A DNA stretch of 64,000 nucleotides from Phytohabitans sp036906915. GTDB taxonomy: Bacteria; Actinomycetota; Actinomycetes; Mycobacteriales; Micromonosporaceae. A model generated the notes under the pieces. The model was not told where the DNA came from and ran no database searches. It worked only from the letters and a program-made list of their open reading frames with translations. Positions within the stretch are counted from its first letter, which is position 1; each line of letters begins with the position of its first letter. The stretch is from NCBI RefSeq assembly GCF_036906915.1, contig NZ_JBAKHX010000032.1, positions 20,416 through 84,415 on the forward strand, given 5' to 3'. The position numbers were made by a program, and so were the translations under genes. Positions 8,043 through 16,519 of the stretch are shown here, piece after piece.

Positions 8043-9956
8043 ATGCGCCCTCGGTTGCGCTTCGCTCCGCGCGCGGTCTCGCTCTTTCTTGCGGTCTTTG
8101 TGGCGGCGGCCGCATCAATCAGCTGGCCAGTACGGCCAGCAACAGCTGCACCGGTGCCCGCCCAGGCTCCGGGTGATCTGTGCTCCACCAAGGAGTGGCA
8201 AGCAGACTTCCGAGCCTGCGTAAACAAACTCCAAGGTGTCACAGCAGACCGCGCCCAATGCTTGGACGCACCCACCCCTGGTGCCCCCGACTCCGGGCTC
8301 GCCGGTTGGTTCGCAAGCCGTCCGGAGGCCTCCAAACGCCCCGGACCACGCGGGTTGTACAGCGATTATGGATACGCCGGTTACTCATATACCACGTACG
8401 ACACCGGGTGTGGCTCGTCGCTAACCAATCCAGAATATCGATTCACTACAACGGTGGCCAACGGCGAGTTCATGATCGCTACGGCGATCATCGGCGCCTC
8501 CAACGCACTGCGTGAAAGGGCTTGGAATCCGCAGTCAATGTGGGGCTGGGCAGACCCGCTCGTAGACCAGGCTACCCGCGCGATCTACACAAAGGTGTTC
8601 AGCGTCTTTGGAATTGTCACCTTATGCATCGTTGGTCTCTATCTACTCTGGCGATCACGCCAATCCGACATGAGTAATGCCATGACGACCGCAGGGTGGG
8701 CACTTCTGGTCATGGTCGCAGTTACGGCACTCGCGGCGTGGCCAGTAAAGTCCGCGAATATTGCGGACTCCACTCTTGTCGGCATGCTGGGAGTTGTTCA
8801 CGATGCGGTTGGCCCAGGGTCAAAGGACATACCCCCAGACAGATGCGCTATGCCAAATCCCGATGCTTGCAAGGACAAAAGACCGCCTGCGGTCCGCGCC
8901 AGCGACACCTCTACCGAGACTATGCTTTACCGGAACTGGCTTCGCGGCGCCCTAGGCTCGGCTGACAGCGAGTCCGCTAAGAAGTACGGTCAGGCACTCT
9001 ACGATGCAAAGTCGCTCTCCTGGCAGGAAGCTGAACGCCTTCGGGCCAACCCAAAGGATCGCGAAGCGACCCTAACTGCCAAGAAAAGCCAATGGATGAA
9101 TGTTGCGGAGCAGATCAAGACTGAGGACCCAGAGGCATACGAATACCTTCAAGGAACAAAGGACATGGAGCGAGTAGGGGCGGGGTTTATTGCCATGCTC
9201 GCTGCGATACTGTTTGCGATGTTTGACCTCACAGCTTCGCTTCTCGTGCTGCTTGGGTTCCTGATCTTCCGATGGGCTGTCATCGCCGCGCCGATCCTCG
9301 GCACCGTCGGACTCATGCGGCCGGCCAGCGCTGGCCTGCGCCGGCTGGCCAACGCGGTCGTCGCGGCCGTATTCAACATCGCCATCTTTGGCACCGGCGC
9401 GGCTGTCTATCTGTTCGCGGTGGACCTCATCATGAGCACTCCCACCCTGCCCGGCTGGCTTCAGGTGGTGCTCGTCTGGCTCTGTGGTGTGGTCGGCTGG
9501 CTGCTGCTCCGCCCGTACCGCCGAATCACCCAGCTGGGCGGCAAGGACGGCACCGCCGCTGTGACGTCGGCCGGCTCCTGGCACCGGCGGTTCTTCCGCG
9601 ACATGCGAGAGGCGGCCAAGCTCAACGTTTCGGAGCCCGGCGGTACGAGTGAGCCGCAGGGCGGCAAGCGCCGGCAGGTCATGGTCGAGCAGACCAGCCT
9701 GCGTCCAGAGGCCCGTCATGAGGATCCTTCGCACGCCACACCGAGCCGCCCAGACGGGCACGAGCGAGCCGACGAGGTGCCCGGCGGCGCCGAGTCGCCG
9801 GCCCGCCGGCCGGCGCCCGCACGCACGCGGCGCCCGGTTGAGTGGTCCGAGCCGGATGTCCCGGAGGGCGCACCCTCCTACGCCATCTACCGCCCAGACG
9901 GGGAACCAGCGATGGCGCCAGCCCCGACGCCGCGGGTCCGCGCCGAGGCGAGGTGA
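8043..9956 (+). CDS. VirB6/TrbL-like polytopic channel protein
   Basis: A 637-residue protein with an N-terminal signal or anchor helix (about 11-35, ending near TAAPVPA). A Cys-containing extracytoplasmic stretch follows, then membrane segments near 185-203 and 216-233, a 140-residue soluble loop, and a block of four to five helices from about 378 to 492. The tail is polar and disordered. This helix-loop-helix plan is typical of TrbL/VirB6 channel proteins of Gram-positive conjugation systems. It starts directly after the VirB4 stop. Bases about 8,170-9,260 are far AT-richer than the rest: the line at 8581-8640 is 45% GC by hand count, the line at 9301-9360 is 78%. The gene therefore looks mosaic. 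Confidence 0.75.
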   Translation: MRPRLRFAPRAVSLFLAVFVAAAASISWPVRPATAAPVPAQAPGDLCSTKEWQADFRACVNKLQGVTADRAQCLDAPTPGAPDSGLAGWFASRPEASKRPGPRGLYSDYGYAGYSYTTYDTGCGSSLTNPEYRFTTTVANGEFMIATAIIGASNALRERAWNPQSMWGWADPLVDQATRAIYTKVFSVFGIVTLCIVGLYLLWRSRQSDMSNAMTTAGWALLVMVAVTALAAWPVKSANIADSTLVGMLGVVHDAVGPGSKDIPPDRCAMPNPDACKDKRPPAVRASDTSTETMLYRNWLRGALGSADSESAKKYGQALYDAKSLSWQEAERLRANPKDREATLTAKKSQWMNVAEQIKTEDPEAYEYLQGTKDMERVGAGFIAMLAAILFAMFDLTASLLVLLGFLIFRWAVIAAPILGTVGLMRPASAGLRRLANAVVAAVFNIAIFGTGAAVYLFAVDLIMSTPTLPGWLQVVLVWLCGVVGWLLLRPYRRITQLGGKDGTAAVTSAGSWHRRFFRDMREAAKLNVSEPGGTSEPQGGKRRQVMVEQTSLRPEARHEDPSHATPSRPDGHERADEVPGGAESPARRPAPARTRRPVEWSEPDVPEGAPSYAIYRPDGEPAMAPAPTPRVRAEAR

Positions 9957-9962
9957 ACGAAG

Positions 9963-10511
9963 GTGCGTCGGGCCGTCCAGCTGATCGTTCGGGGATTTCT
10001 GCGGTCACGCGTTGGACTGGCCCTGCTGCTGGCCGTGGTGGTTTTGATCATCGTCGGCGCGGCGAAAGTGTTCTCGAACTCGGTCGACACCGGGCCAGGG
10101 CTAACTGGTGCACCCGAACAGCCGATCGTGACGGTCAGCCCGACCGCGCCCAACGATGGTCTCGCCTCACCCGAGGCGGTGCCGTCGCCATACGTGAGTC
10201 CCGGCACGGCCGCCCCGACTAAGGTGGCGAAGGCATTCGCGGAGGCGTGGGTAGATCACCGCGACGTTTCCGCCGACAACTGGTACGCCGGATTGCTTCC
10301 ACATTGCACGGAGAATCTGGCGGCGAAGCTGGCAGGCGTCGATCCGGTCGTCGTACCGGCTGACCGAATCACTGGCGAACCGATTCTGATCCCGTACGCG
10401 GAGAACGTGGTCGACGTGGCCATTCCGGTTGATTCGGGCCGGCTACGATTGCGGCTCACCACGACGGACGGACGATGGCTCGTCGACGGCGTGGATTGGG
10501 AGCGGGCGTGA
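9963..10511 (+). CDS. VirB8/TcpC-like membrane-anchored protein
   Basis: GTG start 6 bases after the preceding stop. The 182-residue protein has a basic N-terminus, one membrane helix (about 17-35), a proline/threonine linker (50-85) and a C-terminal domain of about 95 residues. That domain begins KVAKAFAEAWVDH and ends in a GRWLVDGVDWERA strand, the usual pattern of an NTF2-like fold as in VirB8 and TcpC. In Gram-positive conjugation these proteins form the extracytoplasmic scaffold. Sequence identity alone is not decisive; order in the cluster supports the call. Confidence 0.6.
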   Translation: MRRAVQLIVRGFLRSRVGLALLLAVVVLIIVGAAKVFSNSVDTGPGLTGAPEQPIVTVSPTAPNDGLASPEAVPSPYVSPGTAAPTKVAKAFAEAWVDHRDVSADNWYAGLLPHCTENLAAKLAGVDPVVVPADRITGEPILIPYAENVVDVAIPVDSGRLRLRLTTTDGRWLVDGVDWERA

Positions 10512-11641
10512 GCGATGCGATCCTGGCTGGCAGCGACCGGACGCGACGCCCTCGGCGCCGCGTCGCTCTCGTGGTCGCCCTGGTCAGCGCTCTCGCCCTA
10601 CTTTGCTGCGGTGGGGGCGTGAGTTCCTACTTCCTTACCGAACTCGCCGGCGAGGATGACAGCCTTCTCAACAACGCCTTCGGGTGCGGCGAAAACGGTC
10701 TGATCAATACGGATGGCAAGCTCAATAGGATCGGTCCGTACGGGGGGGAGCAGATCCGTAACGCCGCGGCCATCATCAAGGTTGGCGCCGAGATGCGTGT
10801 ACCGTTTCGCGGTTGGGTGATCGCGGTCGCTACTGCGATGCAGGAGTCCACGCTCTCCAACCTGCCGCACCTAGGCGCGCGCAACGACCACGACTCGGTG
10901 GGCCTCTTCCAGCAGCGGCCTAGCCAAGGATGGGGAACGGCCCGCCAAATCCAGGACCCCGAGTATGCCGCGCGCAAGTTCTACCAGAAGCTACTCACCA
11001 TCAAGGGCTGGGAGCGGATGGCCCTGACCGACGCCGCGCAGAAGGTACAGGTCAGCGCGTTTCCGGACGCGTACGCAAAGCATGAGCCGCTCGCGACCCA
11101 GATCGTGAACGCACTCACGGGCGGCGCCGGTCGCGCCGCTGGCAACAGCACCACCGCACGGTGTGCCGGAGCCGGCGAGATCGCCGCCTCCGGATGGACT
11201 ATCCCGGTCCGGGCGCTCGTCGTCTCCGGCTTTCGTACTGCCGAACGACCCGACCACGATGGTGTCGACCTGGGGGCCCGCCGGTACACACCGATCCGCG
11301 CGGCCGCCGCGGGACAGGTGATCACCGCACGCTGCGACGTCGACCAGTCCGGCCGGCTGTGCAACCGTGATGGGTCACCATCCACGCCGGGGTGTGGCTG
11401 GTACGTGAAGATCCGCCACGCGGGCGACTTTGTGACCATGTACTGCCATATGATCCAGCGGCCAAAGGTACGGGTTGGTCAGATGGTCGCCGCGGGTGAA
11501 GAAATCGGAGTCGTGGGAACGAGTGGGCACTCGTCCGGTCCTCACCTGCATTTCGAGGTTTACGACCCGCGAGAAGGCGACGAAGTCGACCCGGCGAAGT
11601 TCATGCGGGAAAACGGCGCGCCACTCGGTGGGAAGCCGTGA
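10508..11641 (+). CDS. membrane-anchored transglycosylase-like plus M23 peptidase (VirB1-like)
   Basis: The GTG at 10508 overlaps the preceding stop (GTGA) and is preferred over the upstream in-frame start at 10475. The 377-residue protein has a basic N-terminus and membrane helix (19-35). A lysozyme-like region (about 75-200) includes AVATAMQESTL with Glu113 and the GLFQQRP motif. A LytM/M23 metallopeptidase domain follows with H250-x3-D254 and H346-L-H348 zinc ligands. Two-domain wall hydrolases of this kind open peptidoglycan for Gram-positive type IV machines. Expected location is the outer face of the membrane. Confidence 0.85.
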   Translation: MSDAILAGSDRTRRPRRRVALVVALVSALALLCCGGGVSSYFLTELAGEDDSLLNNAFGCGENGLINTDGKLNRIGPYGGEQIRNAAAIIKVGAEMRVPFRGWVIAVATAMQESTLSNLPHLGARNDHDSVGLFQQRPSQGWGTARQIQDPEYAARKFYQKLLTIKGWERMALTDAAQKVQVSAFPDAYAKHEPLATQIVNALTGGAGRAAGNSTTARCAGAGEIAASGWTIPVRALVVSGFRTAERPDHDGVDLGARRYTPIRAAAAGQVITARCDVDQSGRLCNRDGSPSTPGCGWYVKIRHAGDFVTMYCHMIQRPKVRVGQMVAAGEEIGVVGTSGHSSGPHLHFEVYDPREGDEVDPAKFMRENGAPLGGKP

Positions 11642-12234
11642 GCCGGGAACCGATGCCGGAGGCGTTTGGTAAGCAACCCGGTTGGGTGCCCCGGGCGCCG
11701 CGGTCCATCGTGGCCATGCCGGCGGCCGCCCGGGAGGATTTGCGGGGACGGCGGGTCATTGTCGGATTGCCCGGGTACGGATGGCGGGGTGATCTGCGGG
11801 CCGATGAAAAGGTGGTTCAGGGGAGCCGCACCTTTGTTCCGGTGATTCCGGAGCAGGAATGGTACAAGGCGGAGGCCGAACAGATTGAGGTCTTCGCGCC
11901 GCTGGTACCGGCTGATCGGGTGTGGGTGGAGGTGCTTGCTTCTCCCGAGCAGCCTCCGCCTGATACGGCCTCGCGGTTGGTTTCGCTGGATGCGCCGCCG
12001 CGCCACGATCCTGTGCCGATCGCCGACGCGATTCGGGTTACTGGGCGGCGGGTGGTGCAGGTGGTGGATGGGGTGGAGCGGCGGGACCTGCGCGCGGTCA
12101 CCGAGATGTTTACGAGTGCGGACGGTGATGTTTGCCTGCGGATCGCTACGGAGTTGGAGTGGTATCGGTGGGCCTGGAGCGGCCAATCCCCACGGACCCT
12201 TGAGATCTCCACCCGCCTCCTCTGGCTCGAGTGA
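11638..12234 (+). CDS. uncharacterised soluble protein of the secretion-like cluster
   Basis: A 198-residue protein starting with GTG in a GTGA overlap with the hydrolase gene, so it is almost certainly translated with it. No membrane segment or signal peptide is visible. The sequence is Trp- and Arg-rich and suggests an alpha/beta fold (RRVIVGLPGYGWRGDLR; VTGRRVVQVVDGVERRDLR). I do not recognise a family. Its stop directly abuts the stop of the convergent gene at 12235, and it is the last gene of the plus-strand type IV-like run. Confidence 0.7.
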   Translation: MSREPMPEAFGKQPGWVPRAPRSIVAMPAAAREDLRGRRVIVGLPGYGWRGDLRADEKVVQGSRTFVPVIPEQEWYKAEAEQIEVFAPLVPADRVWVEVLASPEQPPPDTASRLVSLDAPPRHDPVPIADAIRVTGRRVVQVVDGVERRDLRAVTEMFTSADGDVCLRIATELEWYRWAWSGQSPRTLEISTRLLWLE

Positions 12235-12735
12235 TTACGCCCTAACCGCCGAACAAACCCGCCACCCCTCCTCATCTACTACTTCAAATCGCCACGACTG
12301 AACGTCGCTCTGCCGCACCCCATCAATTAACGCCGAGATCTGCAGGTCAACGGAGACCTCCGCGACACGATCGCCGCCGCCGGTATTCAGACTTCCCCAC
12401 GACACATTGAATTGTGCCCCGAAGCGTTCTTCACGCGACTCCAGGTCCGACATAAATGCCTTGATCGACGCCAGTCCCGCCTGGTCTTCACATGAGTACT
12501 GAGAAGTATCGACATCGTTTCGTTCGACGAAGAGCGCGCGTAGGTAGTTTGAGACGGCTACGTCGGGGGCGGAGCGGTCTGGTTCGGTGGCTTCACGGTA
12601 TGCGACGAAAGCCACCCCCGCTCCCCCCAGACAGAGCAGCGCCACCAACCCGCCCACCATCATCAACACAAGCCGCCCCTTACGCACACGGGGAGCGGCG
12701 GGCGCACTGCGACTGGGCTGCTGGGCTGCGTCCAC
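12235..12735 (-). CDS. single-pass membrane protein with extracytoplasmic domain, opposite strand
   Basis: A 166-residue protein with a basic N-terminus, one membrane helix (about 21-45, glycine-rich) and an outside domain of about 115 residues. The domain contains YLRALFVERNDVDTSQYSC and ends VDEEGWRVCSAVRA, with two cysteines that could pair. The pattern resembles DUF4878/NTF2-like membrane-proximal domains, but family assignment is unsure. It is the only minus-strand gene inside the 3.9-16.5 kb cluster and is divergent from the FtsK-like gene. Base composition is lower in GC than in the fol genes. Confidence 0.75.
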   Translation of the reverse strand: MDAAQQPSRSAPAAPRVRKGRLVLMMVGGLVALLCLGGAGVAFVAYREATEPDRSAPDVAVSNYLRALFVERNDVDTSQYSCEDQAGLASIKAFMSDLESREERFGAQFNVSWGSLNTGGGDRVAEVSVDLQISALIDGVRQSDVQSWRFEVVDEEGWRVCSAVRA

Positions 12736-12878
12736 ACATCGAGGCTATCGGTTCCACGCACCGCCGCCATAATGCCTCAAATCAGACATCGAACGGCATT
12801 GCCTACGCTAAACGGCGGCGCGTGCGCGAAGATGCCAGCCGCCTGGGATACCGTCTCACTCCAAAGGAGGTGGGCGGC

Positions 12879-15458
12879 GTGGCGAGCGCGAGAGCACGTA
12901 TCAGCCAGGCCGCCGCACTGCATCGCCAGGCCGCCGCCACGGCCGCCGCAGCCGCTGCCGCGCTCGAGTCGTTCCAGCCCGCCCCGCCGGATCAGCGCGA
13001 GCAGCACGATCTGGCCGAGCGCCTCCGGGCGGCCGCGGCTGTCTTGGTACCGGGATGGTTGGGCGCGCCCTTGGACGCCCAATCGGAGGTCACTCCGCTG
13101 GGCGGGCCGCGCCAGCCTCAGTTCGTGCGGGTGGGCATGGCGCAGCCGCTCGACGACGCTCGTTTCCCGGCGATTGTGCCGCTGCTTGGCACCGGCCACC
13201 TCACGATCGACGCCGACGCCCGCGATCCCCGTGTCGCTGGTCTGCTGCGGGCGGTACTGCTGCGGTTGTTGGCGGCAGCGCCGGCCGGGTCGTTGCTGGT
13301 CCGGGCGATCGACGCGGCCGGTGCGGGCCTGGTGTTCGCGCCGTTCGCACCGCTCGCGGACGCCGGCCTGATGCCGCCGCCGATCGTCGACCGCATGGGC
13401 TTACGCGCCGTCTTGGCGGAGGCCGAGCAGTGGGTACGCCCGGCGCGGCCGGCCACGGCTCGATATGCGCGGCGCGACCGCACCCTGCTGCTCGCGATCG
13501 CCAGCCTGCCGGAGTTGACCGAGGGCGCCGATCTGGCACGGATCGCGGCGTTGGCACAGCACGGCCCGGAGGCAGGGTTGCATCTGGTGGTCGCGGGTTG
13601 GCCACCGCCCCCGCTGACGGCCGAGACAACCCAGCAGCCCTTGCCGCGCGCCACGATGATCGCGTTGCGCAACCCGTACGCGCTGATCAGCGACCCACCG
13701 GGCGCCTCGTTCAGTAACCCCACGCCGTCGGCTCCCGCGAACGGTCTCAACTCCCCGGTCTTCCTCGACGAGGATCCGCCGCCGCACCTGTTCGAGCGGG
13801 TGTGCAGCGAGCTGTCGGAGCGTTCTGCCGCGAGTGCGCGCCTGCGGCTCAGCGATCTGTTGCCGGAGGACAGCGAAGGGCTGTGGGCCGAGGAGTCGGT
13901 GGAGGGCCTGGCCACCACGGTCGGTTTCGACAGTGACACTCCAGTGACGGTCCAGTTCAACGATCTGACTCCACACTGGATGATCGGCGGACGGTCGGGC
14001 GCCGGTAAGACCGCCTTTCTCGTCAACGTGCTCTACGGGCTCTGTTCCCGGTACGCGCCCAGCGAACTCGCCCTCTATCTGCTTGATTTCAAAGAGGGTG
14101 TGTCGTTCGCGGAGTTCGTGCCGAGCGAGCGGGATCGCACCTGGCTGCCGCACGCGCGGGCGGTGGGTATCGAGTCCGATCGGGAGTACGGCCTGGCGGT
14201 GCTGCGCGAGCTGGACGCCGAGATGACACGCCGCTCGGTGGCTTATAAGAAGGCAGGCGTGACCCGATTCGCCGATCTGCGTGAGCACCATGGTCTGCCG
14301 CGGATCATCTGCGTGATCGACGAGTTTCAGGTGCTGTTGACGGGGGCCGGACCGCTGACCGCCGAGGCGGTCGGCCTGCTGGAGTCGCTGGCACGCAAGG
14401 GCCGCTCCTACGGCATCCACCTGATCCTGTCGAGCCAGACCGCGCTGGGCGTCGAGGCCCTGTACGACAAGCGCGACTCGATCTTTGGGCAGTTCCCCGT
14501 ACGCGTTGCCCTGCCTGGCGGCGGCGACGTGCTGGAGCCGACCAACGACGCCGCCGCTGGCCTGCCGCTGGGCACCGCCGTCGTCAACACGGCGGGTGGG
14601 CTGGGCGGCCCGCGCGGCGCCACCCGGGGTCACGAGCGCACCGTCCGGTTCCCCGACCCGCACAGCGATCGGACGGAGCTGACGGCGGTGCGGCACCGGC
14701 TATGGGAAGAGCGGACCGGTGCTGCGAAGCCGCCGAAGATCTTCGCCGGCTATGCCCACCAGCACCTCGACGACGATCCCACCTACCTTGCCGTGCTCAA
14801 GGGCGCCGGTGGTCGGCCGACGGCGCTGGTGGGGCGCACGATCGACGTGTCGCTGTCGAGCGCGGCGTTCCCGCTCGACAGCTCACCCGGCCGCCACCTG
14901 GCCGTACTCGGTCCTAGCTCGCTGGGAGCCGACGTACTGGACGCGGCGGCGCGCAGCGTGGCCGCGTGCCACGCGCCGGGCACCGCACGGTTCGTGATCG
15001 CGTCACTGGTCGCCGACGGCGACGAGTTGGCGAGCGCGCTCGCGGCCGACCTCGGGCAGCGGCACACCGCGGAAAAGGTCGACGGTGCCCGTCTCGGCAA
15101 GGCGCTGGACGCCGACGAGCCGGGATACCTGGTGGTCTTCGGCATGGACGCGATCAGCCGCGGCGGGTTGCCCACCGACCGGCTGCGGCACCTCCTGCGC
15201 GAAGGGCCGGGCCAAGGGCTGCACCTGCTGTCCTGGTGGCGCAGCCTGCGCCGGTTCACCGAGGAGGTCGGTGGCAGCGCCGCCCGCGAAGACGTCGCCG
15301 GTCTGGTGTTTCTCAACGTGCCGGGCAATGACGTGTCGCTGCTGCTCGGCCAGCAGGTCGATTGGCAGCACCGTCCCAACCGTGCCCTGATGTACGACAG
15401 GCACGCCGACCGCACCACCGTGATCGTCCCATTCGTACGCCCGGAGCGCGACGCATGA
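12879..15458 (+). CDS. FtsK/SpoIIIE-domain ATPase
   Basis: The start is the GTG at 12879, eight bases after AAAGGAGG; a longer open frame to 12492 runs back over the opposite-strand gene and is rejected. The 859-residue product has an N-terminal coiled coil with an alanine/glutamine run (about 1-60), then a region without clear motif. An FtsK/SpoIIIE ATPase follows: GGRSGAGKT at 370-378 and IICVIDEFQ near 473-481, with the LARKGRSYGIHLILSSQ segment. The C-terminal third looks like a second, degenerate NTPase module. Such ATPases act as coupling proteins (VirD4/TcpA), as type VII motors or as DNA pumps; which applies here is not decidable from sequence. Confidence 0.85.
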   Translation: MASARARISQAAALHRQAAATAAAAAAALESFQPAPPDQREQHDLAERLRAAAAVLVPGWLGAPLDAQSEVTPLGGPRQPQFVRVGMAQPLDDARFPAIVPLLGTGHLTIDADARDPRVAGLLRAVLLRLLAAAPAGSLLVRAIDAAGAGLVFAPFAPLADAGLMPPPIVDRMGLRAVLAEAEQWVRPARPATARYARRDRTLLLAIASLPELTEGADLARIAALAQHGPEAGLHLVVAGWPPPPLTAETTQQPLPRATMIALRNPYALISDPPGASFSNPTPSAPANGLNSPVFLDEDPPPHLFERVCSELSERSAASARLRLSDLLPEDSEGLWAEESVEGLATTVGFDSDTPVTVQFNDLTPHWMIGGRSGAGKTAFLVNVLYGLCSRYAPSELALYLLDFKEGVSFAEFVPSERDRTWLPHARAVGIESDREYGLAVLRELDAEMTRRSVAYKKAGVTRFADLREHHGLPRIICVIDEFQVLLTGAGPLTAEAVGLLESLARKGRSYGIHLILSSQTALGVEALYDKRDSIFGQFPVRVALPGGGDVLEPTNDAAAGLPLGTAVVNTAGGLGGPRGATRGHERTVRFPDPHSDRTELTAVRHRLWEERTGAAKPPKIFAGYAHQHLDDDPTYLAVLKGAGGRPTALVGRTIDVSLSSAAFPLDSSPGRHLAVLGPSSLGADVLDAAARSVAACHAPGTARFVIASLVADGDELASALAADLGQRHTAEKVDGARLGKALDADEPGYLVVFGMDAISRGGLPTDRLRHLLREGPGQGLHLLSWWRSLRRFTEEVGGSAAREDVAGLVFLNVPGNDVSLLLGQQVDWQHRPNRALMYDRHADRTTVIVPFVRPERDA

Positions 15459-15582
15459 CTCTGCTAGCTGGCGCTCGCTTCGCTCACCCGGGTCATGCGC
15501 CCCTTGTGCCACCCTGTAGCCACCAGTCACTCCGGTCGCTACGCTCCCTACGCTTTATGGCGGCTGCGGGAGGCGGCGCATG
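15459..15582. repeat. structured repeat element copy 1 (overlaps ribosome binding site)
   Basis: Begins directly after the FtsK-like stop with CTCTGCTAGCTGGC, followed by TCGCTTCGCTC. It contains two nested inverted repeats: 15494-15501 pairs perfectly with 15575-15582, and 15513-15525 pairs with 15558-15570 with one mismatch and two G-T pairs. The loop shares its sequence with the copy at 24947. The right arms include the GGGAGG and ATG of the next gene. Confidence 0.7.
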
Positions 15583-16245
15583 ACCAGACCGGAGCGCAAG
15601 GCGAACGGCGTGGACGGAAACGACGCCTGGGACGAGTATGTCGCCGCGGCCCGCAGGCTTGACGCGGTGCGCCGGGGCGCGGCTACTGCGGCCAGCGAGC
15701 AGGCGCAGGCCGCTCACCGCGCGCGCGAGCAGCTGTCGGCGCTCCGCGCCCGGCTCGGCGTCGAGCGCGGCCGTTTGCTCCAGATGGGCGTACCGGAGGC
15801 GGAGCTCGCGCCGTCGCCGGCGGAGGTGTCGCTGGCGGCCCAGGCGATGGTTGGTGGGCCGATACCGGTGCGTGCTTCGCTGGAGAGCGCTCGTGCGGTC
15901 GTGACCGGGGCGGCACAGCTGGCCGTCCAGCAGGGCCCGGTGCGCGGTGATACTCCGGTCTGGCTGCGCAATCTCATGGTGTACGGCCCGTTCGGCCTCG
16001 TGGTGTTGATCGTCCAGGTGGCCCTGTACGCCACGGCCGGCACCGAGCTGCCGCTGTTCGCGGTGCTGTGCGGGCTGACCATGCCGGCGGCTGCGTTCGG
16101 GTTGAGCTGGCTGACGATCGGCTGGTCGTTCGACCGGACGCCGGAGGGCACAGTGGACCGTACGCCGCTGCTCGGCATCGCGGTCTGCTTCGCACCGGTA
16201 CTGGTGACGTGCATGGGCGTGGGGCTGCTCAGCCTGTTTAGCTAG
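15580..16245 (+). CDS. coiled-coil membrane protein following the FtsK-like ATPase
   Basis: A 221-residue protein with an ATG preceded by GGGAGG. Residues 20-70 are a charged, alanine-rich helix likely to form a coiled coil. Three membrane helices follow at about 133-153, 157-182 and 196-220, with the C-terminus in the membrane. No known domain recognised. It lies between the FtsK-like ATPase and a small helical protein and may anchor or partner the ATPase; that is inference. The start region lies in the hairpin of a repeat element, so translation may be restrained. Confidence 0.75.
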   Translation: MTRPERKANGVDGNDAWDEYVAAARRLDAVRRGAATAASEQAQAAHRAREQLSALRARLGVERGRLLQMGVPEAELAPSPAEVSLAAQAMVGGPIPVRASLESARAVVTGAAQLAVQQGPVRGDTPVWLRNLMVYGPFGLVVLIVQVALYATAGTELPLFAVLCGLTMPAAAFGLSWLTIGWSFDRTPEGTVDRTPLLGIAVCFAPVLVTCMGVGLLSLFS

Positions 16246-16256
16246 GGGTGGGACGT

Positions 16257-16517
16257 ATGGCGAACGTGGAAGAGGTCAAGGCGCACGTGGCGGCCTCGGT
16301 CGACCAGACCCACCGGGCGGTGACAGCGCTGCGCGGGGTAGCCGACCAGTTGGACGAGGCGCTGGCGCGGTTGCGGCTGACCGCTGTGGGTTCGGTACAC
16401 CCGACCGTGCTTGACGCGATCTCGCGGCTGGAGCAGGCGAAGAGCCGCCTCGACGAGGCGCAGACGCTGGCTCGTGGCGCGATCGACTCCGCCGACCGCT
16501 ATCGCCTAACTGTGTGA
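16257..16517 (+). CDS. small helical protein, DUF6244-like
   Basis: The ATG at 16257 follows GGGGTGGGA at good spacing and is preferred over the GTG at 16248. The 86-residue product is almost entirely amphipathic helix with two halves split by a short loop (about 45-52). In size it recalls WXG100 proteins but lacks the WxG motif. It resembles the small DUF6244-type proteins I associate with Micromonosporaceae; that match is from memory and tentative. It closes the plus-strand cluster, and its stop lies two bases from the convergent folE stop. Confidence 0.65.
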   Translation: MANVEEVKAHVAASVDQTHRAVTALRGVADQLDEALARLRLTAVGSVHPTVLDAISRLEQAKSRLDEAQTLARGAIDSADRYRLTV

Positions 16518-16519
16518 AC

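Noticed and set aside
12492..12878. N-terminal extension of the FtsK-like ATPase
   Set aside because: It overlaps the opposite-strand membrane protein, is arginine-rich and unlike the family; a strong ribosome binding site marks the start at 12879.
15362..15583. 73-codon frame bridging the FtsK-like gene and the next gene
   Set aside because: It reads through the structured repeat element and the end of the ATPase gene in another frame; no ribosome binding site.
3894..16517. Complete integrative conjugative element
   Set aside because: No relaxase, integrase, excisionase, replication initiator or attachment repeats were found within or directly beside the cluster.
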